Source: an uncultured Alphaproteobacteria bacterium (GTDB lineage Bacteria > Pseudomonadota > Alphaproteobacteria > HIMB59). From it: a stretch of DNA of 35,163 nt. The stretch is taken from NCBI GenBank assembly GCA_902526965.1, contig CABZMT010000009.1, positions 1 to 35,163 of the forward strand, given 5' to 3'. Under the pieces are notes generated by a model that saw nothing but the letters and a program-made list of their open reading frames with translations, did not search any database and had not been told where the DNA came from. Positions 25,178 to 33,278 of the stretch are shown here, in pieces (positions within the stretch are counted from its first letter, which is position 1; each line of letters begins with the position of its first letter). The position numbers were made by a program, and so were the translations under genes.

Positions 25178-26668
25178 ATGAGAATAGCAAATAGAGGTAA
25201 TTGGATTTCTATTCCAAAAAATTTAGATAAATTTTGGCGAGAGATAGATATTAGACTAATAAATGAGCAACACTGCCTTGATCAAGTTTATACAAAAGAA
25301 ATTAGACATAATGATGCATTTTTTTTTTCAGAGTCAGATGTATTCCATATTGATTATACGCTAAGTGGCTCACATGTTGATTTATGCATAGATAATCTAA
25401 TTAAACTTCTTTATTTAAATCAAAAACTCTCTAAATCTTTAAAAGAAAATATTAGTGACGCCTTAAAGGGTATATTGGCAAATGCACTTTTATCTTTTCA
25501 TAAATTTGGTGGCTCTGGTTTTGTCAGAATAAAAAGTGGTAATGATGAATATAATAAAAATAGATATAACCCTTTGATGACCAAAAAAAGCACTTTAGAT
25601 GTCCTAGACAAATTAATTAAGGTTGGACTGATTGAATATTACTCTAATAAGTTTTTGGAAAGGAGATACAAGAATAAGATAAAAAATCATTCCTTAAGAT
25701 ACAGATTTAAATGGGAAATATTTACAAAATTTATTGAGTATGAAATAGGATACAAAGATTTATATCGAGTAAGTGATTTTGTTATGCTCAAAGGCCCTAA
25801 AATTAAATCATCAATAATAGAAACTTTTAAAAATTATAAAGATACAGATGAAACTAAAAAGATGAGAAAAGATTTAGAGAAATATAATGACCTATTACGA
25901 AGAAATCATATGAATATTAGCGGAAATTTGATTGATCAAGAAGGTAAGGACTTTCAGTTCCAGAATTATGGTAAAAGATTTTATTATCGTGTCTTTACTA
26001 AAAATAATTTTAGTTGTGGTGGTAGATTTTATGGTCATTGGGTATTAGAAATACCAGCCTTAGCTAGACAGTTTCTTAACATGAATGGAAGACCAACTAG
26101 GCAAATAGATTATTCAGCATGTTTACTGCATATAATGTATTCGACCCTTAACATTGTTCAACATACTGGCAAAGATTTATATGCAATGGTTGATGAAGAT
26201 AGGTCATGGGTAAAGGCCTTTTGTATAATAGCACCTAACACAATTAAATTAAGAGATGCATGTGAGCAGACAGTTCAAGAATTAGGATTCAAATGGAATA
26301 AGAAGAATGAAAAAAGAGTGTACAAACTTGCCAATTTGATTTCTAAGGCTCATAGTGAAATTTATAATGCTTATTTTTTTAAAGGTAATGATAATGGACA
26401 AAAATTTATAAATCATGAATCAAATATAGCTAATGAAATAATCATGCACTTTGTGAACAAAGAAATATTAATTCTATCTGTAAATGATGGTTTTATTATT
26501 GAGAATAGATACAAAAGGGAATTAGTTGAAATTATGGAAGATAAGTGGATTAAACATTGGAAAGCTAGAGGATTAAATTCATCTAAACCATTGATTAGAG
26601 AAACCAAACATTTAACTGCTTACAATAGTCCAATCGAAGATATCTTCGATAAGTATGTTCCTTTGTAA
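25178..26668 (+). CDS. Family A polymerase-like protein of mobile-element type
   Basis: This 496-residue protein of unknown function shows an order of motifs like the palm of family A polymerases. GGRFYGHW (281-288) is followed by motif A-like IDYSACLLHIMY (310-321), a long helical part with AHSEIYNAYF, a Q...E helix (KFINHESNIANEI, 409-421), and motif C-like SVNDGFIIE (434-442). D311 and D437 would be the two metal-binding aspartates. An N-terminal region near 125-155 (YNPLMTKKSTLDVLDKLIKVGLIEYY) looks like a winged helix. I recall similar DYSxLH-type proteins on plasmids and integrated elements; activity is unproven as far as I know. It ends 8 bases from the 3' end of tRNA-Cys, the classical integration position, but no integrase or second attachment repeat is visible. 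Confidence 0.55.
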   Translation: MRIANRGNWISIPKNLDKFWREIDIRLINEQHCLDQVYTKEIRHNDAFFFSESDVFHIDYTLSGSHVDLCIDNLIKLLYLNQKLSKSLKENISDALKGILANALLSFHKFGGSGFVRIKSGNDEYNKNRYNPLMTKKSTLDVLDKLIKVGLIEYYSNKFLERRYKNKIKNHSLRYRFKWEIFTKFIEYEIGYKDLYRVSDFVMLKGPKIKSSIIETFKNYKDTDETKKMRKDLEKYNDLLRRNHMNISGNLIDQEGKDFQFQNYGKRFYYRVFTKNNFSCGGRFYGHWVLEIPALARQFLNMNGRPTRQIDYSACLLHIMYSTLNIVQHTGKDLYAMVDEDRSWVKAFCIIAPNTIKLRDACEQTVQELGFKWNKKNEKRVYKLANLISKAHSEIYNAYFFKGNDNGQKFINHESNIANEIIMHFVNKEILILSVNDGFIIENRYKRELVEIMEDKWIKHWKARGLNSSKPLIRETKHLTAYNSPIEDIFDKYVPL

Positions 26669-26676
26669 AGATTTGT

Positions 26677-26750
26677 TGGAGGCCCACCCCGGAATCGAAC
26701 CGAGCTACAAGGATTTGCAGTCCTCTGCATAACCAATCTGCCAGCGGGCC
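26677..26750 (-). tRNA. tRNA-Cys (GCA anticodon)
   Basis: The minus strand folds as a cloverleaf. The acceptor GGCCCGC/GTGGGCC includes one G-T pair, the anticodon loop CTGCAAA contains GCA, and the T arm contains GGTTCGATTCC. The discriminator is U, as expected for Cys, and CCA is encoded (26677-26679). The tRNA 3' end faces the polymerase-like gene. Confidence 0.97.
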
Positions 26751-26887
26751 TTAATGTTGTTAATAGCAGGTTTTTAAAATTAATTTTCTTTATAATACAA
26801 CTTATCACAATAATACCTCAGTAAGTAATAAATCTTTGTCGATTCATAAAAAACCAAGTTGAAATCTATATTGAGATCATCAACAAA

Positions 26888-26897
26888 GTTAGCTAAC
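26888..26897. repeat. Perfect palindrome upstream of the lyase-like gene
   Basis: GTTAGCTAAC is a perfect 10-base palindrome that ends 9 bases before the preferred ATG at 26907. It could be a small operator or chance in AT-rich DNA; no second copy was noticed. Confidence 0.25.
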
Positions 26898-26906
26898 ATT
26901 AATTTT

Positions 26907-27890
26907 ATGATGAAAACATTCTTAGCTTTACTTTTATTAATCCCTAATTTGTGTTCAGGATTAACTTTTAGTGATGGTAAACAAATAGATGAACTTACAA
27001 TTGAATGGACAAATTGGGGTAAGACTGAAAATCATGGTTCATCTGTCAAAAATGAATGGAGTCAAATGATAGATGAAAAGTTCTCTAGACTTGGAGATTT
27101 TTCTCATAAATTTGAACTCAGAGCAAATGAGTGTAATGAAGATGACTGTCCTAGAGGAGAATACGAAGGTTCATTTGGTAGAGTGGAAGCATACTTAAAT
27201 AATCCTAAAAATAATAATTATTTAGGTGAGGAGGGGGAAAATTGGTATGTATGGTCAGTCTATATTGATGGATCTGACATAAACGATTTAACAGACAAAC
27301 ACATGATTCAATTCGCACAGTTTAAATTGTCTAGCTCAATAGATGTACTTGCAAAAAAATGGCCCCATTGTGAGTATTCGGGAGAGGTGGTTTTTATTAT
27401 GCAATATAAAGCTGGCACTGATGGTCTTGGTATGAGTAGAGATATATGTAAACAAGATTATTTGTATGAACATTCTGGTAAAAAACATATTTTAGTAAAT
27501 AAAGATAATCTTTTGGACCAATGGTTAGATTTTATCGTTCACGCAAAATGGGGCGAAAATGGATTTTTAAAAATGTATATAAATGGTGATTTACAATACT
27601 CGGCGGAGGGCTTCATAAGTAATGAATTTAGAGTACCAAAAAGGCAAAATAAATTGTCAGGTCCAAGTTTCCGTTATGGTGTTTATGTGAATAATGTACC
27701 AGAAAATTTTAATGGCAAAGCTGTTGCTTGGTATAGCAATATTGCCCGAGCAAAAAAATGTTCTGATAATAAATTTAGCAACATAATTTATCAACTTGGA
27801 TACTCATGTGAAAGTCTAAAAGACATTGATGGAATAGTTGTAAGACCTAAAATTGAAATTAATTCTGACGCCCACCCTGAATTTGATTAG
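26907..27890 (+). CDS. Secreted polysaccharide-lyase-like (heparin-lyase-fold) protein
   Basis: The preferred ATG gives a 327-residue protein with a standard signal peptide (MMKTFLALLLLIPNLCSG). A TTG 48 bases earlier is in frame but would put a charged extension before the signal. The body resembles the beta-jelly-roll polysaccharide lyase family of Pfam PF14099 (heparin lyase I/PL20-like). It has GSFGRVEAYL, NWYVWSVYI, a paired-Trp region near WLDFIVHAKWGENGFLKMYI with NGDLQY, and FRYGVYVNN before the last strand. Cysteine pairs (NECNEDDC, and others later) suggest disulphides, fitting export. It would act on extracellular glycans; the substrate is unknown. There is no surrounding carbohydrate locus. 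Confidence 0.6.
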   Translation: MMKTFLALLLLIPNLCSGLTFSDGKQIDELTIEWTNWGKTENHGSSVKNEWSQMIDEKFSRLGDFSHKFELRANECNEDDCPRGEYEGSFGRVEAYLNNPKNNNYLGEEGENWYVWSVYIDGSDINDLTDKHMIQFAQFKLSSSIDVLAKKWPHCEYSGEVVFIMQYKAGTDGLGMSRDICKQDYLYEHSGKKHILVNKDNLLDQWLDFIVHAKWGENGFLKMYINGDLQYSAEGFISNEFRVPKRQNKLSGPSFRYGVYVNNVPENFNGKAVAWYSNIARAKKCSDNKFSNIIYQLGYSCESLKDIDGIVVRPKIEINSDAHPEFD

Positions 27891-27905
27891 GTTAAGTTGA
27901 TATTT

Positions 27906-28604
27906 TTATTGATATTTGTAATCAGGATTAGTACCAGATGTGAATTCTATACCATTAATCACTACCTTTGGCCAAGTCCCAATTCCAATAAGTTTGGGTC
28001 TTGACTCCAGATAATCTAAAATACCCTTAATCTTTTCAAAATCATTCATAAATTTTTTTAGATTTGGAAAGTTATCTAAAATTTTACCATCCAACAGCAT
28101 TGCTAGTGAAACATGATGATAAACATTATAATCACAATAGTATGCTCTTTTTCCTAAAAAAAAATCACCTTCATATTTACTAATTAATTTTTCAAAATTT
28201 GTAAAAGCTTTGGGCAAAATTTTATCTAATAGATTTTTTTTATTCTTTAAGTGCATTTCACCAACCCAAACATTTATGGTTGGATTTAAAGGAAAAAATA
28301 AATCATGGGCAGACTCAAATATAGAGTCAGCATAAGCCACCATTTCCTCATTATCTGGAATATTGTCTGTAAGTTTTGCTATATATCTTGAGATGGTATT
28401 ACTTTGCCATATTTCAATTTTCTCATCAATAACAAGCAAAGGTAATTTATGAAAAATTACGTCATTTTTGACATCAACCCATGGTTTTTTAAAATAATCC
28501 CATGCCATTTCATATGAATATTCGATGCCCGCAGTATGTAGCATCATCCTTGGAGCCTCACACAAAGCTCTCAGATTAAAATAGATTAACTGTAGTTTAG
28601 ACAT
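27906..28604 (-). CDS. Glutathione S-transferase-like protein
   Basis: This 232-residue protein has a thioredoxin-fold N-terminus (LQLIYFNLRALCEAPRMML) typical of sigma/alpha-like GSTs, where the Tyr in YF is the glutathione-activating residue. The glutathione-binding turn follows as KLPLLVIDEKIEIWQSNTISRYIAK. A helical C-terminal domain contains FFLGKRAYYCDYNVYHHVSLA, the usual GST core helix. The substrate is unknown. It is divergent from the glutamine-synthetase-family gene with 39 bases between, and ends 16 bases from the convergent lyase-like gene. Confidence 0.85.
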   Translation of the reverse strand: MSKLQLIYFNLRALCEAPRMMLHTAGIEYSYEMAWDYFKKPWVDVKNDVIFHKLPLLVIDEKIEIWQSNTISRYIAKLTDNIPDNEEMVAYADSIFESAHDLFFPLNPTINVWVGEMHLKNKKNLLDKILPKAFTNFEKLISKYEGDFFLGKRAYYCDYNVYHHVSLAMLLDGKILDNFPNLKKFMNDFEKIKGILDYLESRPKLIGIGTWPKVVINGIEFTSGTNPDYKYQ

Positions 28605-28643
28605 AAAGTTTATATTAATATTTTTATATTATAAATATTTGTC

Positions 28644-30029
28644 ATGAAAATTAAAAATTATTTATCTGAAGCACAAAATTTTCTTAAGAAAAATACACAA
28701 ATAAAATCATTCGATATTGTAATGCATGATTGTAATGGTGTAGGTAGGGGGAAAATCATTAGAAGAAATGAGTTATTAAATTTGTATAAGTCTGGTAGGC
28801 AATTTCCTCTTTCATTAATGGGAATGGACATTACTGGAGAGGACACACCCGAAACAGGATTGATTTTAGAGCAGGGAGATGGTGACATAAAAGCTTGGCC
28901 TATACCATCATCACTTAAGTTATTGCATAACAGTAAACCACCAAGAGGTGAGTTATTTATGAACATGTATAATATGGATGGAAAAAAATTATTAACAGAC
29001 CCAAGAAATATTTTGGAAAATAAAATTCAAGAATTTAAAAAAAAAGGAATTAGTTTTTATGCAGCATTTGAGCTAGAATTTTTTCTTGTTTCAAATGAAT
29101 TGGATGAGTATGGAAAACTCAAACCAGCAAAATCTATAATTGGAAAAAGAGCATCAATTAAAAAAACGGATGTTTATTCAGTAGATCATCTCCACGGTAT
29201 TTTACCATTAATTGATGATATTTATGAAGCTACAAAACTTGCAAAAATAGATGCTGAAACTATTATTTCAGAGTATGCTCCAGGTCAATACGAACTAACA
29301 TTAAAACATCAAAAATCGTTACTTAAAGCTGCTGATGACATTTTAAGGCTAAAAAGAATTATAAGAGCACAAGCAAGAAAACATGGAGTCACTGCATGCT
29401 TTATGGCAAAACCTATGGAAAATATTTCAGGTTCTGGAATGCATTTTCATATTTCACTTTATAATCAAAAAGAAAAAAATATTTTTGCCGAAAGTAATGA
29501 TGAAAAAATTAATAAAAATCTTAATTATGCACTTGGAGGTCTTTCAAAAACCATGGGTGAAAGTATGTTGATATTCGCACCAAATGCTAATAGTTGGAGA
29601 AGGTTTGTTTTAGGGTCTTATGCACCAACAAAGCCTAATTGGGGAATAGACAACAGATCAGTTGCTTTTCGAATACCTAGTAGTAATAAAAATAATAGAA
29701 GGATAGAACATAGGGTCTCAGGAGTTGATGCAAACCCATATTTAGTAGCCTTAACTATAATTTCAGCAATTGAATTAGGAATTAAAAATAAAATTTCTCC
29801 AGACAAACAAACAACAGGAAATGCTTATTTAAAGAAAAATAATCAAAAATACAAAATTCCTTCTGATTGGAATTCATCAATTAAATTATCTAAGAAATCT
29901 TCTTTTTTAAAAGAAACTTTGGGCCCAGAATTACATAAGGCATTTATAGCCATTAAAGAAATGGAGTATCATAAATTTGCTAGCACTATATCTGAATTAG
30001 ATATTGATTTATATTTGGATGCTATTTAA
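28644..30029 (+). CDS. Glutamine synthetase family ligase (PuuA/GlnT/GMAS-like)
   Basis: This ATP-dependent ligase joins glutamate to ammonia or an amine. Metal and glutamate site residues are visible: E143 and E145 in AFELEFFL, E210 and E218 in SEYAPGQYEL, H267 in GSGMHFHISL, and the arginine motif in DNRSVAFRIP. The N-terminal beta-grasp part has GVGRGKIIRR. At 461 residues and lacking the adenylylation-loop style of GlnA, it belongs with gamma-glutamylpolyamine, glutamate-methylamine and related ligases. Proximity to carnitine genes makes an amine substrate plausible but unproven. A TATTAT/TATAAA promoter-like stretch lies 8-11 bases before the ATG. Confidence 0.85.
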   Translation: MKIKNYLSEAQNFLKKNTQIKSFDIVMHDCNGVGRGKIIRRNELLNLYKSGRQFPLSLMGMDITGEDTPETGLILEQGDGDIKAWPIPSSLKLLHNSKPPRGELFMNMYNMDGKKLLTDPRNILENKIQEFKKKGISFYAAFELEFFLVSNELDEYGKLKPAKSIIGKRASIKKTDVYSVDHLHGILPLIDDIYEATKLAKIDAETIISEYAPGQYELTLKHQKSLLKAADDILRLKRIIRAQARKHGVTACFMAKPMENISGSGMHFHISLYNQKEKNIFAESNDEKINKNLNYALGGLSKTMGESMLIFAPNANSWRRFVLGSYAPTKPNWGIDNRSVAFRIPSSNKNNRRIEHRVSGVDANPYLVALTIISAIELGIKNKISPDKQTTGNAYLKKNNQKYKIPSDWNSSIKLSKKSSFLKETLGPELHKAFIAIKEMEYHKFASTISELDIDLYLDAI

Positions 30030-30807
30030 CTTTATCTAGAAATTTATTAAGCTCTTTTTCTTCCATTTTAATAAGATGCTTATCTTCAGGGTATGCACCA
30101 CTATTAAATTCATCAACAAACATCTTAAAACCTTTTATTCTTAATTCTTGTAATTCTCTCTCTTTTATTTCTAAATCCAAATATTTTTTTGCATGTCGAG
30201 GATAATGACCAGCGTTTGTGCCAAGTATATCGTTACAAAATAAATATTGTGTATCACATACATCACCACAACCCATACCCATAGTTATCATTTTAGTATT
30301 TTTTGTTATAAATTCCGCTAGCTCAACTGGTACCACCTCAACTTCTACACAAGCTACTCCAGCATTTTCGAGATCTTTTACTTTTTGATATACTTCAAAA
30401 GCTTCTACTGATGTTTTTCCTATAGCTCGATAATTTGTCCATGTTGCAATATTTGGGACTAACCCAACGTGAGCAGTTACAGGTATTCCCTCTTTTGCCA
30501 TAGCTTCAATAAAGTTAATAGAGTGTGAACAATAAATAGCATCAGCTCCCATTTCCATTATTTCAAAACCTTTTTTTATCGCCTCTTGAGGAGAACTCAC
30601 CGACCCATGTTTAAGACCAACAGATAAAAATGCTGTTGGAGCAACTTTTCTTACATCCTTGAAATGATGATCGGGCTCACAGGAAATTATTTCAATTCCT
30701 GCTTTATATGCAGCTTCTGCCTCTTTTGCGGTATCTATATGAGTTTGAGGCCATTTTTTCTTCCCTTTTTGACTCCATAAATCAAAAACGGTAGTTCTTT
30801 TAGCCAT
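30022..30807 (-). CDS. PanB-like (ketopantoate hydroxymethyltransferase superfamily) protein, divergent
   Basis: This 261-residue TIM-barrel protein aligns with 3-methyl-2-oxobutanoate hydroxymethyltransferase. GIPVTAHVGLVPN (107-119) matches the PanB GHLGLTPQ region, EVVPVELAEFI keeps the catalytic Glu157, and GMGCGDVCDTQYLFCNDILG matches GAGxxxDGQxLVxxDxLG. The PanB metal residues are not conserved: the GDSL site reads EPDHHF, and the second Asp is lost in AFLSVGLKHG. So it probably does not make ketopantoate, but a related aldol or retro-aldol reaction. Its start overlaps the desaturase by 8 bases, and a shared pathway is likely. Confidence 0.75.
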   Translation of the reverse strand: MAKRTTVFDLWSQKGKKKWPQTHIDTAKEAEAAYKAGIEIISCEPDHHFKDVRKVAPTAFLSVGLKHGSVSSPQEAIKKGFEIMEMGADAIYCSHSINFIEAMAKEGIPVTAHVGLVPNIATWTNYRAIGKTSVEAFEVYQKVKDLENAGVACVEVEVVPVELAEFITKNTKMITMGMGCGDVCDTQYLFCNDILGTNAGHYPRHAKKYLDLEIKERELQELRIKGFKMFVDEFNSGAYPEDKHLIKMEEKELNKFLDKVK

Positions 30808-31792
30808 TGTTATTAGATGGAACGGCTACTTGTAATTCATATGAAGGGTTTTTTGCTTGTTTTAAAATTGTAGGGATGATTTCAGAGTATGCACCCCAAA
30901 GACCTTTCTTAGCTGGTGGCATCTGATCTTTAACTAATTGATGAAGTTTAGGCAAATTATGTGATGGCACAGTAGGGAACATATGGTGTTCAATATGATA
31001 TTCCATCTGCCAATATAAAAAACTGAAGATTGGGTTTAAATGCATTGTTCTAGTACTATATCTATGATCTTTGATATTATCTTTTAGCCCAGTGTGTTGA
31101 GTTAATCCAAAAAGTCTTTTGAGTGTTATCCCATAAAAGTTTGGAAGTAAAAAATATAAAACCGGTAACCAAGATTGAAAAGCAATTGACATTGAAATTA
31201 ACAAGATCCAAATACCAACATGTAATCTTGAAGAGTTTATGCATTTTTGATGTTCTCTTTCAGGAATTACTTGTTTCATAACTTCTGTTTTTTTGCCTAA
31301 AGCATGGAGAATAGTTTCGTACTGAGTTGTTTTTTTAAAGTTAATTATGTCAAAGAAAGGTATGAATAAACTGAAAAAATAAAAAACATCAGTAGGCCTT
31401 CTAATGGCTATTTCAAAATCCAGAGGATCATCGAAATAAGTATAACCATGATGACGGAAATGAGACCATCTCCATCTTACCGGTTCAAAACCATTCATGT
31501 AACTTCCTATCTGGTAAAAAAAGTTGTTCCAGTAGTTAGTTTTAAATGCAGTTTTATGACCAGTCTCATGCCAAATTGGATCAGCGCAATTCCAAATATT
31601 ACCATAAATTAAAAAAAATAATAAAGACCACCAAGTACCCCATGTCAAATAAGCTAAAACACCGAATACAATTAAAGACCCAAAGAAAATAAACATGTGT
31701 TTAAAACCCTGATAATCGGACTTTTTAAGAAGCTTTACAAATTCTTCTTTATCAACTTCACAATGATGCCATTTGTCTAAGTCAACTTTCAT
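30800..31792 (-). CDS. Membrane di-iron fatty acid desaturase-family oxygenase
   Basis: This 330-residue integral membrane protein has the three histidine boxes of the family: HETGH (75-79), HFRHH (111-115) and HIEHH (266-270), plus QHTG (232-235). Hydrophobic pairs at about 31-65 and 190-225 span the membrane. The family desaturates or hydroxylates lipids and some small hydrophobic substrates using O2 and an electron donor. Overlap with the PanB-like gene suggests that the substrate may not be an ordinary fatty acyl chain. Substrate is unknown. Confidence 0.87.
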   Translation of the reverse strand: MKVDLDKWHHCEVDKEEFVKLLKKSDYQGFKHMFIFFGSLIVFGVLAYLTWGTWWSLLFFLIYGNIWNCADPIWHETGHKTAFKTNYWNNFFYQIGSYMNGFEPVRWRWSHFRHHGYTYFDDPLDFEIAIRRPTDVFYFFSLFIPFFDIINFKKTTQYETILHALGKKTEVMKQVIPEREHQKCINSSRLHVGIWILLISMSIAFQSWLPVLYFLLPNFYGITLKRLFGLTQHTGLKDNIKDHRYSTRTMHLNPIFSFLYWQMEYHIEHHMFPTVPSHNLPKLHQLVKDQMPPAKKGLWGAYSEIIPTILKQAKNPSYELQVAVPSNNNG

Positions 31793-31831
31793 TCACAAAA
31801 AATATCATAAATTAAAAAAAAATAAATAAGG

Positions 31832-32254
31832 TCAGACAAAAGATCCTATTGCGCCAGCTATGGCAAGAATCAAGCCAAATCTAGACAAAAATCCAGAATT
31901 TTTGATATATTTTTGATTGGGGGTTAGCCTTTTTTTAGCTGATACATATAAATGCATATTTATAAATATGGTTGTTATTAAAATTAAGCTAGCTCCAAAT
32001 AATTTCATATGAAAAGTCCAACCTAAATTAAATGATCCGTTTATTACCAATAGCAAAATAATTCCAGTAACCCACATCGTGATGATAGCTAATAAAGATA
32101 AAAATGTTAAAACCCTAAAACCTTTAGCCAAATGAGGCTCTGGCACTTTACCTTCTTTTTTATATATATATTGAATAACAGCACTACCAATACCTCCTCC
32201 TCCAGCAATAAACAGAGATATAAGATGAAGAAACTTACAAATGTATATAATCAT
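31832..32254 (-). CDS. Small four-helix membrane protein, unknown
   Basis: This 140-residue protein has four hydrophobic helices: about 1-25 (with a GGGGIGS run), 46-72, 80-101 and 120-138. A conserved-looking His is at residue 10 (KFLHLISLF). The pattern recalls the CopD/DUF2269-like small membrane proteins, but I cannot assign it. It is divergent from the carnitine dehydrogenase gene and lies 39 bases upstream of the desaturase on the same strand, so it may belong to that operon. Confidence 0.65.
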   Translation of the reverse strand: MIIYICKFLHLISLFIAGGGGIGSAVIQYIYKKEGKVPEPHLAKGFRVLTFLSLLAIITMWVTGIILLLVINGSFNLGWTFHMKLFGASLILITTIFINMHLYVSAKKRLTPNQKYIKNSGFLSRFGLILAIAGAIGSFV

Positions 32255-32305
32255 ACAAAAAAAATATCATAATTTAATATTTATAAGTTAATATATTTTT
32301 AAAAG

Positions 32306-33277
32306 TTGATTAAAAAAAAGATTGTCACAATAGTTGGTGCTGGCGTCATTGGTGCTGGATGGGCTGCTAGAATGCTAGCATGTGGTCTAATTGTTAAAGC
32401 TTATGATCCAAGTGCTAAGGCAAGAAAGCAACTATTATCAAATACTAAAATAGCTTTAAAGAGTCTTCAAAGATTAGGTTTAAATAAAAATGCAAAACTT
32501 AGTAATTTGAAAATTTATTCTGATCTCAGAGAGTCTCTTCATTCAACTTCCTTTGTCCAAGAAAATGCTCCAGAGAATGAAAAGTTAAAGAAGAAACTTC
32601 TCAAAGATATAGATAAATTATTGCCAAAAAATATTATCATTTCGTCTAGTTCATCAGGACTTTTACCTACAAGAATTCAATCTTTATGTAATTACCCAGA
32701 AAGAGTTTGTATAGGGCATCCATTTAACCCTGTATATTTATTACCTCTTGTTGAGTTGGTATCTGGAAAGCAAACAAAGAAAAACACAATTACTATGGCT
32801 AAGAAGTTTTACGAAGATATAGGAATGAAGCCTTTGATTGTAAAAAAAGAAATTGAGGGCTATATATCTGATCGCTTACAGGAAGCTCTTTGGAGGGAAG
32901 CACTTCACATAATTAAAGATGGTGTTGCATCAACACAAGATGTTGACGATGCGATTATTTATGGGCCAGGATTACGATGGTCTTTTATGGGTGTTTGTCT
33001 AACTTTTCATCTTGCAGGAGGGCAAACTGGTATGAAACACATGTTAGAGCAGTTTGGACCTGCTCTTAAGTTACCTTGGACTAAATTAAGGGCTCCAAAA
33101 TTGGACGCAAAACTAAAAAAATTAATGATTTCAGGCACAAAAAAACAGTCTGGAAAATACAGTATTAAAGATTTAGAGGTTCAAAGAGATATTTTTTTGA
33201 TTGAAATCATGAAAACATTGAATAAATATCAAAGAAATAATTTTCCTAATTGGGATAAAACATTTAATAAATTTTAA
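32306..33277 (+). CDS. L-carnitine 3-dehydrogenase
   Basis: This enzyme oxidises L-carnitine to 3-dehydrocarnitine with NAD+. The 323-residue protein of the 3-hydroxyacyl-CoA dehydrogenase fold has the nucleotide-binding VGAGVIGAGWA (10-20), GHPFNPVYLLPLVE and EGYISDRLQEALWREAL. The carnitine-dehydrogenase hallmark is GPGLRWSFMG, then TFHLAGG, then EQFGPALKLPWT. The start codon is TTG with no Shine-Dalgarno sequence; no nearby ATG is in frame. The gene ends one base before the dioxygenase gene, so the two form an operon. The usual next enzyme (dehydrocarnitine cleavage, BKACE family) is not in the window. Confidence 0.88.
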   Translation: MIKKKIVTIVGAGVIGAGWAARMLACGLIVKAYDPSAKARKQLLSNTKIALKSLQRLGLNKNAKLSNLKIYSDLRESLHSTSFVQENAPENEKLKKKLLKDIDKLLPKNIIISSSSSGLLPTRIQSLCNYPERVCIGHPFNPVYLLPLVELVSGKQTKKNTITMAKKFYEDIGMKPLIVKKEIEGYISDRLQEALWREALHIIKDGVASTQDVDDAIIYGPGLRWSFMGVCLTFHLAGGQTGMKHMLEQFGPALKLPWTKLRAPKLDAKLKKLMISGTKKQSGKYSIKDLEVQRDIFLIEIMKTLNKYQRNNFPNWDKTFNKF

Positions 33278-33278
33278 T

